From: Slackia exigua ATCC 700122
GTDB lineage: Bacteria; Actinomycetota; Coriobacteriia; Coriobacteriales; Eggerthellaceae
DNA length: 64,000 nt
Direction of reading: 5' to 3'
Assembly: GCF_000162875.1 (NCBI RefSeq)
Contig: NZ_GG700630.1
Coordinates: 320,225-384,224 of the forward strand
The translations under genes were made by a program, and so were the position numbers. This document shows, in pieces, positions 54,999-63,481 of this stretch (positions are counted from its first letter, which is position 1; the number at the start of each line of letters is the position of its first letter). The notes below the pieces were generated by a model that saw nothing but the letters and a program-made list of their open reading frames with translations, searched no databases and was not told where the DNA came from.

Positions 54999-56636
54999 GT
55001 GAAGATCATCAGCATCCGCGACGTCATCGGCCCCATCATGATCGGCCCGTCGAGCAGCCATACGGCCGGCGCGCTGCGCATCGCGCTCATGTGCCGGCGC
55101 CTGCTGTCGGGCACGCCCGTCGCCGCCGATTTCAAACTCTACGGAAGCTTCGCCCAGACCCACGACGGTCACGGCACCGACAAGGCGCTCGTCGCCGGCA
55201 TGCTCGGCATGGCGCCCGACGACGAACGCATCCGCGACTCGTTCGACTGCGCGCAGGCGGCCGGGCTCGCCTTCACGCTCACGCCGCGTGCCGCCGACCA
55301 CGTCGACCACCCCAACACCGTGGACATCGATGTGATCGACGACACCGGCGCGCACGTATCGGTGCGCGGCGAGAGCATCGGCGGCGGCGCGGCCGTCATC
55401 ACGCGCATCAACGGCGTCGACGTACGCTTGACCGGGGAATTCCACAGCGTCGTCATCCGACAGACCGATGCGAAGGGCGTGCTCGCGCACATCGCGAGCA
55501 TCATCAGCGCCTGCGACATCAACATCGCCACCACGCGCCTGTTCCGCGAGAAGAAGGGCGATACCGCCTACACGATCATGCAGACCGACGACGAGATCCC
55601 CGCAGGGATCGCCGACGCGCTGCTGGTGCACCCCGACATCCACGACGTGCGCATCGTGAAGAGCGACCGCGCCTCCGACGCCATCCCGCCCGAACACGCG
55701 AACGGGCCCGGCACGGGCTTCGGCGCGGACATGACGGCCGAGGAAGCCGCCGCGGCATTCGATGAGATCGATTTCGCGAACGGCCGCGAGCTGCTCGCCT
55801 ACTGCGAACGCGAAGGAATCAGAATTTCGGAGGCCATCTGCCGGCGCGAGCGCTGCCTGCTCGCCGCCGACGGCATCGCCGTGGACGACACGCGCAACTA
55901 CCTGATGGGCGCGCTCGAGATCATGCACGCCTCGGCCACGACGCCGATCGCAGCGCCGAGGGAATCCATCGGCGGGCTGCTGGGCGGCGAAGCGCAGAAG
56001 CTCGATGCGCTGACGACGGGGCCGCTCGACCCGCTCATGGCCAAGGCGACCACGTACGCGATGGCCGCGCTCGAAACCAACGCGTCGATGGGACGCATCG
56101 TGGCCGCGCCGACGGCGGGCGCCTGCGGCGTGATCCCCGGCGTGCTGCTCGCCTGCCAGGACGTCTACGGATTCACCGACGAGCAGCTGCGGGACGCGCT
56201 CGCGAACGCCGCCGCGATCGGATACCTGATCACGCGCAACGCCAGCGTGTCGGGCGCGGAGGGCGGCTGCCAGGCCGAAGTCGGATCCGCCTCGGCCATG
56301 GCCGCGAGCGCGGTGGCGGAGCTCTTCGGCGGCACGCCGCGCCAATGCCTCGACGCGGCGGGAAACGCGTCGATGGGGCTCATGGGGCTCGTATGCGACC
56401 CGATCGCCGGCCTCGTCGAGGTGCCCTGCCAGAAGCGCAATGCCACGGGAGCCGCCAACGCGCTCGTTTCGGCGCAGATCGCGCTCGCCGGCATCGGCAA
56501 CTTCGTCAATTTCGACGAGACGATCGACGCCCAGCGCCGCGTAGGCGCCTCGCTTCCCTTCGAGCTGCGCGAAAGCGCCTTGGGCGGCATCGCCGCCACC
56601 CCGACGGCCTGCTCGTTCTGCGCAGGGTGCAAGTAG
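54999..56636 (+). CDS. L-serine dehydratase, fused beta-alpha form
   Basis: 545 residues from a GTG at 54999 after GGAAAGGAG. Iron-sulfur L-serine ammonia-lyase giving pyruvate and ammonia. The beta domain (1-~220) has IGPSSSHTAGALR and an embedded ACT segment (SVVIRQTDAKGVLAHIASII). The alpha domain (~245-545) has PTAGACGVIPG, GAEGGCQAEVGSASAMAA, GLVCDPIAGLVEVPC and the terminal CSFCAGCK, supplying cluster cysteines. The C-terminal tail cysteine can act as an autoinhibitory ligand in the single-chain type. Divergent from ppaC. Confidence 0.94.
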   Translation: MKIISIRDVIGPIMIGPSSSHTAGALRIALMCRRLLSGTPVAADFKLYGSFAQTHDGHGTDKALVAGMLGMAPDDERIRDSFDCAQAAGLAFTLTPRAADHVDHPNTVDIDVIDDTGAHVSVRGESIGGGAAVITRINGVDVRLTGEFHSVVIRQTDAKGVLAHIASIISACDINIATTRLFREKKGDTAYTIMQTDDEIPAGIADALLVHPDIHDVRIVKSDRASDAIPPEHANGPGTGFGADMTAEEAAAAFDEIDFANGRELLAYCEREGIRISEAICRRERCLLAADGIAVDDTRNYLMGALEIMHASATTPIAAPRESIGGLLGGEAQKLDALTTGPLDPLMAKATTYAMAALETNASMGRIVAAPTAGACGVIPGVLLACQDVYGFTDEQLRDALANAAAIGYLITRNASVSGAEGGCQAEVGSASAMAASAVAELFGGTPRQCLDAAGNASMGLMGLVCDPIAGLVEVPCQKRNATGAANALVSAQIALAGIGNFVNFDETIDAQRRVGASLPFELRESALGGIAATPTACSFCAGCK

Positions 56637-56756
56637 ACGAAGCATGCACGGCGGCGGTGCCGACCGTCCCGCATCGATGCACGACATCTATCCCCCGCTT
56701 CGATGCGCCATCGCTCGCTCGGCGGCGCCGCCGACCGCCCCATTCTTCTAGCACGA

Positions 56757-56785
56757 GAAAGGCCCGCCGATGCGGGCCTTTCGTC
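56757..56785 (+). terminator. Terminator after L-serine dehydratase
   Basis: Eleven-pair stem, GAAAGGCCCGC with GCGGGCCTTTC, loop CGAT, 120 bases past the stop. May also serve the minus-strand pcrA gene. Confidence 0.8.
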
Positions 56786-56841
56786 TATCTGCACGTACCG
56801 CGACGAAACCGGAATGCACAGGCATGCAGCCGCGAGCCGCC

Positions 56842-59154
56842 CTACGTCTCGATCTTGACGATGGGCGCGTAGTCCTTCAAGAGCTTCTTCATCACATTGC
56901 CCTTGACGAACTTGATGTGCAGCATGTCGCCATCGACCTTGGTCACGCGGCCGCGACCGAAGGTTTTGTGGTCGACGACGTCGCCGGCGGCGAACGTGAC
57001 GGATGCCGCCGATTTCTTCCCGATGTTCGGGCTCACGCGGCCGCGGCTGCGGCTGTAACTCGTCGACGAGAGGCCGAAGACGCGCCCCTCTCCCGCCTCG
57101 GTGCCGCTGCCCGAGATGCCGCGGCGGCTGCCGCGCTTCTCCCAGCCGGTGCCCGATAGGCCCTCGCTGCCAAGACCGATGTTATGCCGCAGGTCGGAAG
57201 GGATCTCCCCCACGAAGCGCGATACGGGGTTCGCGTTGGTCTCGCCGTACATCTTGCGCGTGGCGGCGCAGGTCAGATACAGCTTCTTGCGTGCGCGCGT
57301 GATGGCGACGTAGGCCAGGCGGCGCTCTTCCTCGAGGCCCGCCTCGTCGTGGCTCGAATTCGTATGAGGGAAGAGCGATTCCTCCATGCCAGCGGAGAAA
57401 ACCGCATCGAACTCCAGGCCCTTGCTCGAATGGATCGTCATCATCGTGACCGCGTGGCCGTCGGCGTCGGCCGCAGCATCCAGATCGGTGCGCAGACGGA
57501 CCCATTCGATGAAGTCGGCCATGCTCTCGGGCGAGAGCTGGCGCACGTCGGCGAGCAGGCGCACGCCTTCGGGCGGCAGCGCGCTTTCATCGACCTCGTG
57601 CGTTTCGATGTATTCGTCCACGACCGACAGGAATTCGCGGATGTTCTCGACGCGGCTCTGAGCGTCGTCCGTATGCTCGGCTTCAAGAGCCGCGATCAGC
57701 CCGCTCTTGTCGATGACGGCCTCGATGACCTTGCGCAGGTCGCCCGCATAGGTGCCGGCCTCCGCGATGAGCCCGGTGAAGGACGCAAGCGCGCTGCGGG
57801 TGCTCGCGCGCAGGGTTTCGTCGGCGATGCATGCCTGGGCGGCTTGCATGAACGTCAGGTGCAGGGTCTGAGCCACCGCATCGATGTGCTCGATGGTCGT
57901 GCGGCCGATGCCGCGGCGCGGAACGTTGATAACGCGCTTGGCGGCGATGTCGTCGGCCGGATTCACGATGAGAGTCAGGTAGGCCATGACGTCGCGGATC
58001 TCGGCGCGGTCGAAGAACTTGGTGCCGCCGACGATGCGGTAGGGCACGCCCGCGCGCAGCAGCATGTCTTCGAGCGACCGGCTCTGCGCGTTGGTGCGGT
58101 AGAAGACCGCCGTCTCGTCGTACGAGATCCCTTGGCCATGCAGACGTTCGATCTCGCCTGCGATCCAGCGGCCTTCATCGCGTTCGTCGGGCGCCATATA
58201 GACCGATATCTTGTCGCCCTCGCCCGCTTCGGTGAAGAGCTTCTTGGCCTTGCGGTTGCGGTTATGGGAAACCACGGCGTTCGCGGCGGCAAGGATCGTG
58301 CCGGTGGAGCGATAGTTCTGCTCCAGCTTGACCGAGCGCGCCTGCGGGTAATCCGACTCGAATTCGAGGATGTTGCGGATGTCGGCACCGCGCCACGAGT
58401 AAATCGACTGGTCGTCGTCGCCCACGACCATGATGTTGCGGTTCTTCGCCGCGAGCTGCTTGGTGATTTCGTACTGGGCGTGGTTGGTGTCCTGGTATTC
58501 GTCCACGAGCAGATACTTGAAACGGTCCTGGTAGGCGGCCAGCACGTCGGGATGATGCTTGAACAGCAGGTACGTGTAGAGAAGCAGGTCGTCGAAGTCG
58601 AAGGAGTTCGCCGCGCGCAGGCGTTCCTGCAGGCGCTCGTAGACGCGGGCGCATACCTTGGCGGTCGGGTCGTGGGCCTCATCGGCGAAGACGCCGGGCA
58701 CGATGAGCTCGTTTTTCGCCGCGGAGATGCGGCTGCGGATGGCGTTGACGGGCCAGCGCTTCGGGTCGATGTTCAGCTCGGCCATGATGTCTTTCACCAG
58801 GCGCTTCGAATCATCGTCGTCGTAGATGGTGAAGCCTTGGGAAAAGCCCAGGCGCTCGCAGTCGGTGCGCAGGATACGCACGCACATGCTGTGGAAGGTG
58901 CTCACCCACATGCCGCGGGCGGCGGGGCCCACGAGGCGGCCGAGGCGCTCGCGCATCTCGGCGGCGGCCTTGTTGGTGAACGTGATGGCCAGGATCTGCC
59001 ACGGCTGGATGCCCAGGTCTTCGAGCATATGGGCGATGCGATACGTGAGCACGCGCGTCTTGCCGCTGCCGGCGCCCGCGAGGACGAGCAAGGGTCCTTC
59101 GGTGCAGAGCACCGCTTCGCGCTGGGGGCCGTTGAGGGTATCGAGATCTATCAT
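56842..59154 (-). CDS. pcrA: ATP-dependent DNA helicase, PcrA/UvrD type
   Basis: 770 residues, superfamily 1A. LNGPQREAVLCTEG, LAGAGSGKTRVL (Walker A), ITFTNKAAAEM, LLVDEYQDTN (Walker B), GDDDQSIYSWRGAD, LEQNYRS and YVAITRARKKLYL are all present. 3'-5' helicase for repair and plasmid replication. The C-terminus is RS/Gly-rich then ends in a Tudor-like segment (GDVVDHKTFGRGRVTKVDGDMLHIKF), as in PcrA, where it binds RNA polymerase. Monocistronic. Confidence 0.95.
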   Translation of the reverse strand: MIDLDTLNGPQREAVLCTEGPLLVLAGAGSGKTRVLTYRIAHMLEDLGIQPWQILAITFTNKAAAEMRERLGRLVGPAARGMWVSTFHSMCVRILRTDCERLGFSQGFTIYDDDDSKRLVKDIMAELNIDPKRWPVNAIRSRISAAKNELIVPGVFADEAHDPTAKVCARVYERLQERLRAANSFDFDDLLLYTYLLFKHHPDVLAAYQDRFKYLLVDEYQDTNHAQYEITKQLAAKNRNIMVVGDDDQSIYSWRGADIRNILEFESDYPQARSVKLEQNYRSTGTILAAANAVVSHNRNRKAKKLFTEAGEGDKISVYMAPDERDEGRWIAGEIERLHGQGISYDETAVFYRTNAQSRSLEDMLLRAGVPYRIVGGTKFFDRAEIRDVMAYLTLIVNPADDIAAKRVINVPRRGIGRTTIEHIDAVAQTLHLTFMQAAQACIADETLRASTRSALASFTGLIAEAGTYAGDLRKVIEAVIDKSGLIAALEAEHTDDAQSRVENIREFLSVVDEYIETHEVDESALPPEGVRLLADVRQLSPESMADFIEWVRLRTDLDAAADADGHAVTMMTIHSSKGLEFDAVFSAGMEESLFPHTNSSHDEAGLEEERRLAYVAITRARKKLYLTCAATRKMYGETNANPVSRFVGEIPSDLRHNIGLGSEGLSGTGWEKRGSRRGISGSGTEAGEGRVFGLSSTSYSRSRGRVSPNIGKKSAASVTFAAGDVVDHKTFGRGRVTKVDGDMLHIKFVKGNVMKKLLKDYAPIVKIET

Positions 59155-59227
59155 CCGTGCGTGCCTTTCGCTGTGTCGGTTTCGGAGTGCGCCTACATCG
59201 CTTCCCGTGGCGGTGCGTTCGGCGGCG

Positions 59228-60160
59228 CTACGCGGCCAAGCCTTTCGCGAGGAAGTAGCCGAGCACGATAACGCCGACGACGATGCGGTAGACGCCGAAG
59301 GGCGCGAAGTCGTTGCGTTTGATGTAGCCCATCAGGAATTTGATGGAGACGACGGACACGAGAAACGCGGTCACGATGCCGACGACGAGGACGGCGATCT
59401 CGGTCGAGTCCATGGCAAGACCTGCATGCGCGATGTATTTCACAATCTTCACCAGGCCCCAGCCGAACATGATGGGGATGGCCAGGAAGAACGTGAATTC
59501 CGCGGCAGCCGTGCGCGAGCAGCCGGTAAGCATGCCGCCGATGATGGTGGCGCCGGAGCGGGACGTGCCGGGAATGATGGCGAGCACCTGGAAGCAGCCG
59601 ATCTTGAGGGCGGTCCGCCAATCGATGTCGTCGACCGTGCGCACGGCGAACAGGCCGTCGGGATCGAGCGAGCCGTCGGCTAGACGCGGGACGTCGCCTT
59701 TGACGACGCCGGATTCCACGCCGCGCGCATAGGCGGCGAAGCGGCGGGCGTTGCGGCGCTCGAGCGCGATGAAGACGACGCCGTAGGCGATGAGCATGGC
59801 GGCCACCACGTAGGCATGGTAGAAGTGCGCGTTCACCCAGTCGTCGAGCAGGATGCCCACGACGGCGGCGGGCACGCATCCGATGACGACCATGCCCCAC
59901 AAACGCCAGGTGCTGCGGCGCTCGTCCGGGGTCTTCGTGCGGGCGAAGGGGTTAAGCTTCGAGAAGTACAGGATGATGACGGCCATAATGGCGCCGATCT
60001 GGATGACCACGAGGAAGAGCGCGAGGAATTCGGGAGTGACGTCGAGCTTCACGAATTCGTCCACCAGGATCATGTGTCCGGTGGATGACACGGGAAGCCA
60101 TTCGGTCAGGCCTTCGACGACGCCGATGAGCAGCGCCTTGAGCGCTTCGAGTGCGATCAT
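59228..60160 (-). CDS. uppP: Undecaprenyl-diphosphate phosphatase
   Basis: 310 residues, integral membrane. Dephosphorylates undecaprenyl diphosphate for cell wall synthesis; confers bacitracin tolerance when abundant. EGLTEWLPVSSTGHM at residues 16-30 and IIPGTSRSGATIIGG are the two catalytic signatures. A ~45-residue insertion around residues 140-185 (RRFAAYARGVESGVVKG and on) exceeds the E. coli length. Separated from pcrA by 73 bases. Confidence 0.95.
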   Translation of the reverse strand: MIALEALKALLIGVVEGLTEWLPVSSTGHMILVDEFVKLDVTPEFLALFLVVIQIGAIMAVIILYFSKLNPFARTKTPDERRSTWRLWGMVVIGCVPAAVVGILLDDWVNAHFYHAYVVAAMLIAYGVVFIALERRNARRFAAYARGVESGVVKGDVPRLADGSLDPDGLFAVRTVDDIDWRTALKIGCFQVLAIIPGTSRSGATIIGGMLTGCSRTAAAEFTFFLAIPIMFGWGLVKIVKYIAHAGLAMDSTEIAVLVVGIVTAFLVSVVSIKFLMGYIKRNDFAPFGVYRIVVGVIVLGYFLAKGLAA

Positions 60161-60463
60161 GGATACCGTCAGCTTTCGGTTGGAAGCGCACAGGAAGCGC
60201 GCATGGTTCGGGCGGGAATTCAGCGTGGATATGATACGCGCATAGGCGCGCCGGGACGAGGGGCCGGACAGGTCTTCGGAGAATCAACGCAGGGGCGGAT
60301 GGGGTCGCCGGTGCCTTCGCTATTCAAGGCCTGATGAACGCTGCAAGGATGGACAAGGCGGCGAGACCTCCCCTGTTTTGAGCTTCGTGGACATGGCGCT
60401 GGTCACACGAGTTTCGCGCCGGTGCGCATCCGTCTCCGCTGTCGCCGGCGTATGCGAGGCAGC

Positions 60464-60514
60464 GCTCCCGATCCATGCTGAGGCTTCCGATTCACGCTGC
60501 GGCTCCTGATGCGG
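60464..60514. repeat. Degenerate 19-bp tandem repeat
   Basis: Two full units (60464-60482 and 60483-60501) and one partial (60502-60514) of the pattern GCTYCCGATYCAYGCTGMG. Four differences between the two full units. Confidence 0.5.
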
Positions 60515-60573
60515 TTTCATCCCTTCTTCGCCCATTTGCGCACGCCATGCGCTATGCTTGCAACCCGAAAACA

Positions 60574-60595
60574 CTTGCCTGGATATTCAGGCAAG
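60574..60595. promoter_or_regulatory. Hairpin in the guaA leader or promoter
   Basis: CTTGCCTG and CAGGCAAG form a perfect eight-pair stem with loop GATATT, 47 bases before guaA. No T tract follows. A weak -10 (GATATT) with TTGCAA 18 bases upstream would place transcription start at the hairpin, so an operator is as likely as an RNA hairpin. Confidence 0.4.
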
Positions 60596-60641
60596 CACGT
60601 CTTGAGTGCATATATAGGCGCATATCAGCTAAGGAGCCCGC

Positions 60642-62234
60642 ATGAGTGAGACCGCCCTGCCCGAAGAGAACGTCATCGTGCTCGATTTCGGCGCCCAATA
60701 CGGGCAGCTGATCGCACGGCGCGTGCGCGATCTGGGGGTGTTCTCCTCCATCGTGGCATGCGATGCGCCCGCCGAGGAGATCGCCGCCATGAAGCCGTCG
60801 GCCCTCATCCTGTCGGGCGGCCCGGCGAGCGTGTATGCGGAGGATGCGCCTTCGGTCGATCCGAAGGTCTTCGAGCTGGGCGTGCCCGTGCTCGGCTTCT
60901 GCTACGGGCAGCAGATCATGGCGACGACGCTCGGCGGCGAGGTCGGCCATACCGAGAAGGGCGAATACGGCGCGGCGCCGCTGTCGCGTCGCGGCGAGAG
61001 CAGGCTTCTGACGGGAACGCCCGAGGAGCAGACCGTCTGGATGAGCCATCGCGACGCCGTGAGCCGCGTGCCGGAAGGATTCGTCGTCACGTCGGTCACC
61101 GACACCTGCCCGGTGGCTTCGATGGAATGCGCAGAGAAGATGCTGTTCGCGACGCAGTTCCATCCCGAGGTGCGCCATACCGAACACGGCAGCGACATGT
61201 TGAAGAACTTCCTGTTCGACATCTGCGGGCTCTCGGCCACATGGTCGATGGAGAATCTGGTGGATTCGATGGTCGCGTCGATCTGCAAGACCGTGGGCGA
61301 CGACCGCGTCATCCTGGCGCTTTCGGGCGGCGTGGACTCCAGCGTCGTGGGCGCGCTCCTGTCGCGTGCGATCGGCAAGCAGCTGACCTGCGTGTTCATC
61401 AACCATGGACTGCTGCGCAAGAACGAGCCCGAAGAGGTGGAGCGCGTCTTCACCGAGCAGTTCGACGTGGATTTCGTGCACGTGCATGCCGAAGAGCGCT
61501 ATGCCGAGCTGCTCGACGGCGTGGTGGAGCCGGAACAGAAACGGCGCATCATCGGCACGCAGTTCTGGAAGGAGTTCTTCACCGTCGCGCAGAAGACGGG
61601 CGGCGTGAAGTACCTGGCCCAGGGCACAATCTATCCGGACATCATTGAGAGCGGCGCTCGCAAGACCGGCGGCAAGGCATCCACGATCAAGAGCCACCAC
61701 AACCTGATCCCCTTCCCCGAGGGCGTGCATTTCGATCTGATCGAGCCGCTCGACCACTTCTTCAAAGACGAGATACGCGCGCTGGGCACGGCGCTCGGGC
61801 TGCCCGACCGCATCGTGCATCGCCAGCCGTTCCCGGGACCGGGCTTGGCGATTCGCATCATCGGCGCTGTGAGTCCCGAGAAGCTCGAGATCCTGAAGAA
61901 CGCCGATGCGATCGTGCGCGAAGAGCTGGATGCGTACAACGCGCGACTGTTCGAGGAGACCGGCGAGAGGAACAGCGAGCACAGCTGCTGGCAATACTTC
62001 GCCGTGCTGCCCGACATCAAGAGCGTAGGCGTCATGGGAGACGAGCGCACGTACGCGCGGCCGGTGATCCTGCGCGCGGTGGAGAGCTCGGACGCTATGA
62101 CGGCCGACTGGGCGAAGCTGCCGTACGACGTGCTTGCGCGCGTGAGCGGCCGCATCGTGGCCGAGGTGCCGGGCGTGAACCGCGTGGCGTACGACATCAC
62201 GTCCAAGCCACCTGCAACGATCGAGTGGGAGTGA
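60642..62234 (+). CDS. guaA: GMP synthase (glutamine-hydrolysing)
   Basis: 530 residues. Class I amidotransferase domain (1-~200) with LSGGPASVYAED, the nucleophile Cys in GFCYGQQIMA and QFHPEVRHTEHG; ATP pyrophosphatase domain with LALSGGVDSSVVGALL; dimerisation domain ending RVAYDITSKPPATIEWE. Converts XMP to GMP. The ATG at 60642 follows AAGGAG. A good terminator ends the unit. Confidence 0.97.
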   Translation: MSETALPEENVIVLDFGAQYGQLIARRVRDLGVFSSIVACDAPAEEIAAMKPSALILSGGPASVYAEDAPSVDPKVFELGVPVLGFCYGQQIMATTLGGEVGHTEKGEYGAAPLSRRGESRLLTGTPEEQTVWMSHRDAVSRVPEGFVVTSVTDTCPVASMECAEKMLFATQFHPEVRHTEHGSDMLKNFLFDICGLSATWSMENLVDSMVASICKTVGDDRVILALSGGVDSSVVGALLSRAIGKQLTCVFINHGLLRKNEPEEVERVFTEQFDVDFVHVHAEERYAELLDGVVEPEQKRRIIGTQFWKEFFTVAQKTGGVKYLAQGTIYPDIIESGARKTGGKASTIKSHHNLIPFPEGVHFDLIEPLDHFFKDEIRALGTALGLPDRIVHRQPFPGPGLAIRIIGAVSPEKLEILKNADAIVREELDAYNARLFEETGERNSEHSCWQYFAVLPDIKSVGVMGDERTYARPVILRAVESSDAMTADWAKLPYDVLARVSGRIVAEVPGVNRVAYDITSKPPATIEWE

Positions 62235-62278
62235 CGGAAAGCCGCCCGAAGTGCGCATTTCCCCAGCTTAGCATGCTA

Positions 62279-62316
62279 AACCCCTCTGTCGAATTGTGCT
62301 TGACAGAGGGGTTTTT
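62279..62316 (+). terminator. Terminator after guaA
   Basis: A perfect 12-pair stem (AACCCCTCTGTC with GACAGAGGGGTT), 11-base loop, then a T tract. Confidence 0.9.
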
Positions 62317-62348
62317 AGCCCGCATACGCCTTTCTAGGCTGGTTTAGC

Positions 62349-62762
62349 CTACAGGTTCTCGATTGCGTCGTTAAGACGGTCTACCAGATAATCGTCGAAG
62401 CAGGCATATTCGACTCGAGGATCCTCATCGATGGACCAGGACACAACTTCGCCCGTGTTCACGTCGATGCAATACAACCATTCGTCGCAGCTCTCGATAA
62501 CGAGAAGGCTGTCGGGAAGACCGTCCTCACGATACTCGAGGGTCTCTTCCAAAAAGGAGATGCTCCCATCAAACCCGACCCCAAGAATCTCGAAGCCAAT
62601 TCCGCCGTGGCTATAAATGTTGAGGTACTCGAGGAACTGCTCGGGGACGATGAACCCAAGCTTTTCCTCTACTTCGGCAAGCATCTCCTGGGTCGGTGCG
62701 ACTTTGGTAAAAGAGCCCTTGTCCCCAAGTCGGGTCATCAAGTCGTTGATTCTGCCGTTCAT
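62349..62762 (-). CDS. SMI1/KNR4 (SUKH)-family immunity protein
   Basis: 137 residues from the ATG at 62762, which shares a base with the toxin stop (TAATG). Acidic. The family pattern is visible: LGFIVPEQFLEYLNIYSHGGIGF, a Ser-Phe-containing loop, then LLVIESCDEWLYCIDVNTGEVV and a short acidic C-terminal helix (FDDYLVDRLNDAIENL). SUKH proteins neutralise many polymorphic toxin nucleases. The tight coupling to an LHH nuclease gene strongly suggests it is the cognate antitoxin. Base composition is lower in GC than the neighbours, suggesting transfer. Confidence 0.83.
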   Translation of the reverse strand: MNGRINDLMTRLGDKGSFTKVAPTQEMLAEVEEKLGFIVPEQFLEYLNIYSHGGIGFEILGVGFDGSISFLEETLEYREDGLPDSLLVIESCDEWLYCIDVNTGEVVSWSIDEDPRVEYACFDDYLVDRLNDAIENL

Positions 62763-63208
62763 TACTTTCCTTTTTTTAGGTGTTGCTGGGCGCGCCACTT
62801 CCAATAGGCGCTCCGGAAGTTGTTGTACTGTTTCACGAGGTCAGGGTTGTTCCTGAAGCTGTTGCCTCTACCCACGAGCCCGTGCAAGGTCCGCTTGTAC
62901 TCTCGGTGGGTAACCTCCCGAACCTCAGCCATCGGACCGCTCTCTTGCTGCAAGATGTGATGCAACTGGACAGGCTTGCCATCGTTTCCGATTGGAGCAT
63001 CGCCGTCCATCATACGCTGCAGATTTGTCCTTTTCGTCTTGGAATCATAGTAACCGAAGTCGATGTCGTTGCGCTGGTAAACCCTGCGGCTCACGTCGCG
63101 CACCTCACCTCCGACGGTGACGGTTCCCTCGTACCAAACCCGCGTGAAGATCTTCGTCTTGCCCGACCCGGAGGTGTAGCCAAACCCGCCGTGCTCGCCG
63201 GTACCCAT
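62762..63208 (-). CDS. LHH-family (HNH/Endo VII) nuclease toxin domain protein
   Basis: 148 residues from the ATG at 63208 after GGGGAGG. The LHH signature is present: GNDGKPVQLHHILQQESGPM at about 86-105, with the Leu-His-His, then EVREVTHREYKRTLHG supplying the downstream histidines. The N-terminal ~80 residues (GGFGYTSGSGKTKIFTRVWYEG) show no delivery domain, so it is a bare toxin tip or a product of a truncated larger protein. Expected to cleave DNA or RNA of rivals. Followed by its SUKH partner with TAATG coupling; its start overlaps the DUF4417 stop. Confidence 0.82.
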   Translation of the reverse strand: MGTGEHGGFGYTSGSGKTKIFTRVWYEGTVTVGGEVRDVSRRVYQRNDIDFGYYDSKTKRTNLQRMMDGDAPIGNDGKPVQLHHILQQESGPMAEVREVTHREYKRTLHGLVGRGNSFRNNPDLVKQYNNFRSAYWKWRAQQHLKKGK

Positions 63209-63474
63209 CACGCCACCTCCCCGTGCGCGCGGGAGATCTCGCTGTCGAACTGGACGATCTCGATACCCATGTCGCGGTACCTGCCGAAGACCTCCTCGGG
63301 CGCGCTGCCGTAGACGACGATGGCCTTGGGGCAAAGGCGCCTGACGACCACGGCGAGACCTTCCTCGAAGAAGCGCCTGTCCTCGGCGGACTGCACAGCG
63401 CCCACCGTGCCAACCGCGATGACGCTGCCCTTGGGTGCCCCGTCGCAGCAGACGCGGTAGGTGCGGCGGTCGCC
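63208..63474 (-). pseudogene. DUF4417 protein, C-terminal fragment
   Basis: About 88 residues remain, starting near GDRRTYRVCCDGAPKGS and including VIAVGTVGAV, AIVVYGSAPEEVF and MGIEIVQFDSE, all typical of the C-terminal half of DUF4417 proteins. The N-terminal half is missing: upstream sequence on this strand is the reverse of an IS3-type transposase. The stop shares one base with the toxin start (TGATG), so before truncation the order was DUF4417, LHH toxin, SUKH. DUF4417 is of unknown function, common in mobile DNA. The exact left join with the IS remnant is uncertain by ~20 bases. Confidence 0.72.
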
Positions 63475-63481
63475 CCAGCGC

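Larger units (their letters stand above)
60161..60641. other. Divergent region between uppP and guaA
   Basis: 480 bases with no credible gene; an 84-codon minus-strand frame (60320-60574) has no ribosome site. It contains imperfect 19-bp repeats and a hairpin, listed separately, and should hold both promoters. No purine riboswitch signature was found. Confidence 0.5.

Noticed and set aside
57184..59271. A 695-codon plus-strand frame opposite pcrA
   Set aside because: Antisense to a complete PcrA helicase; low-complexity Ala/Arg/Asp/Val translation and no ribosome site.
60464..60514. CRISPR-like repeat
   Set aside because: Units are directly adjacent with no spacers and differ from each other; there are no cas genes in the window.
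60320..60574. An 84-codon minus-strand gene before guaA
   Set aside because: No ribosome site, no motif, and it spans the degenerate repeats.
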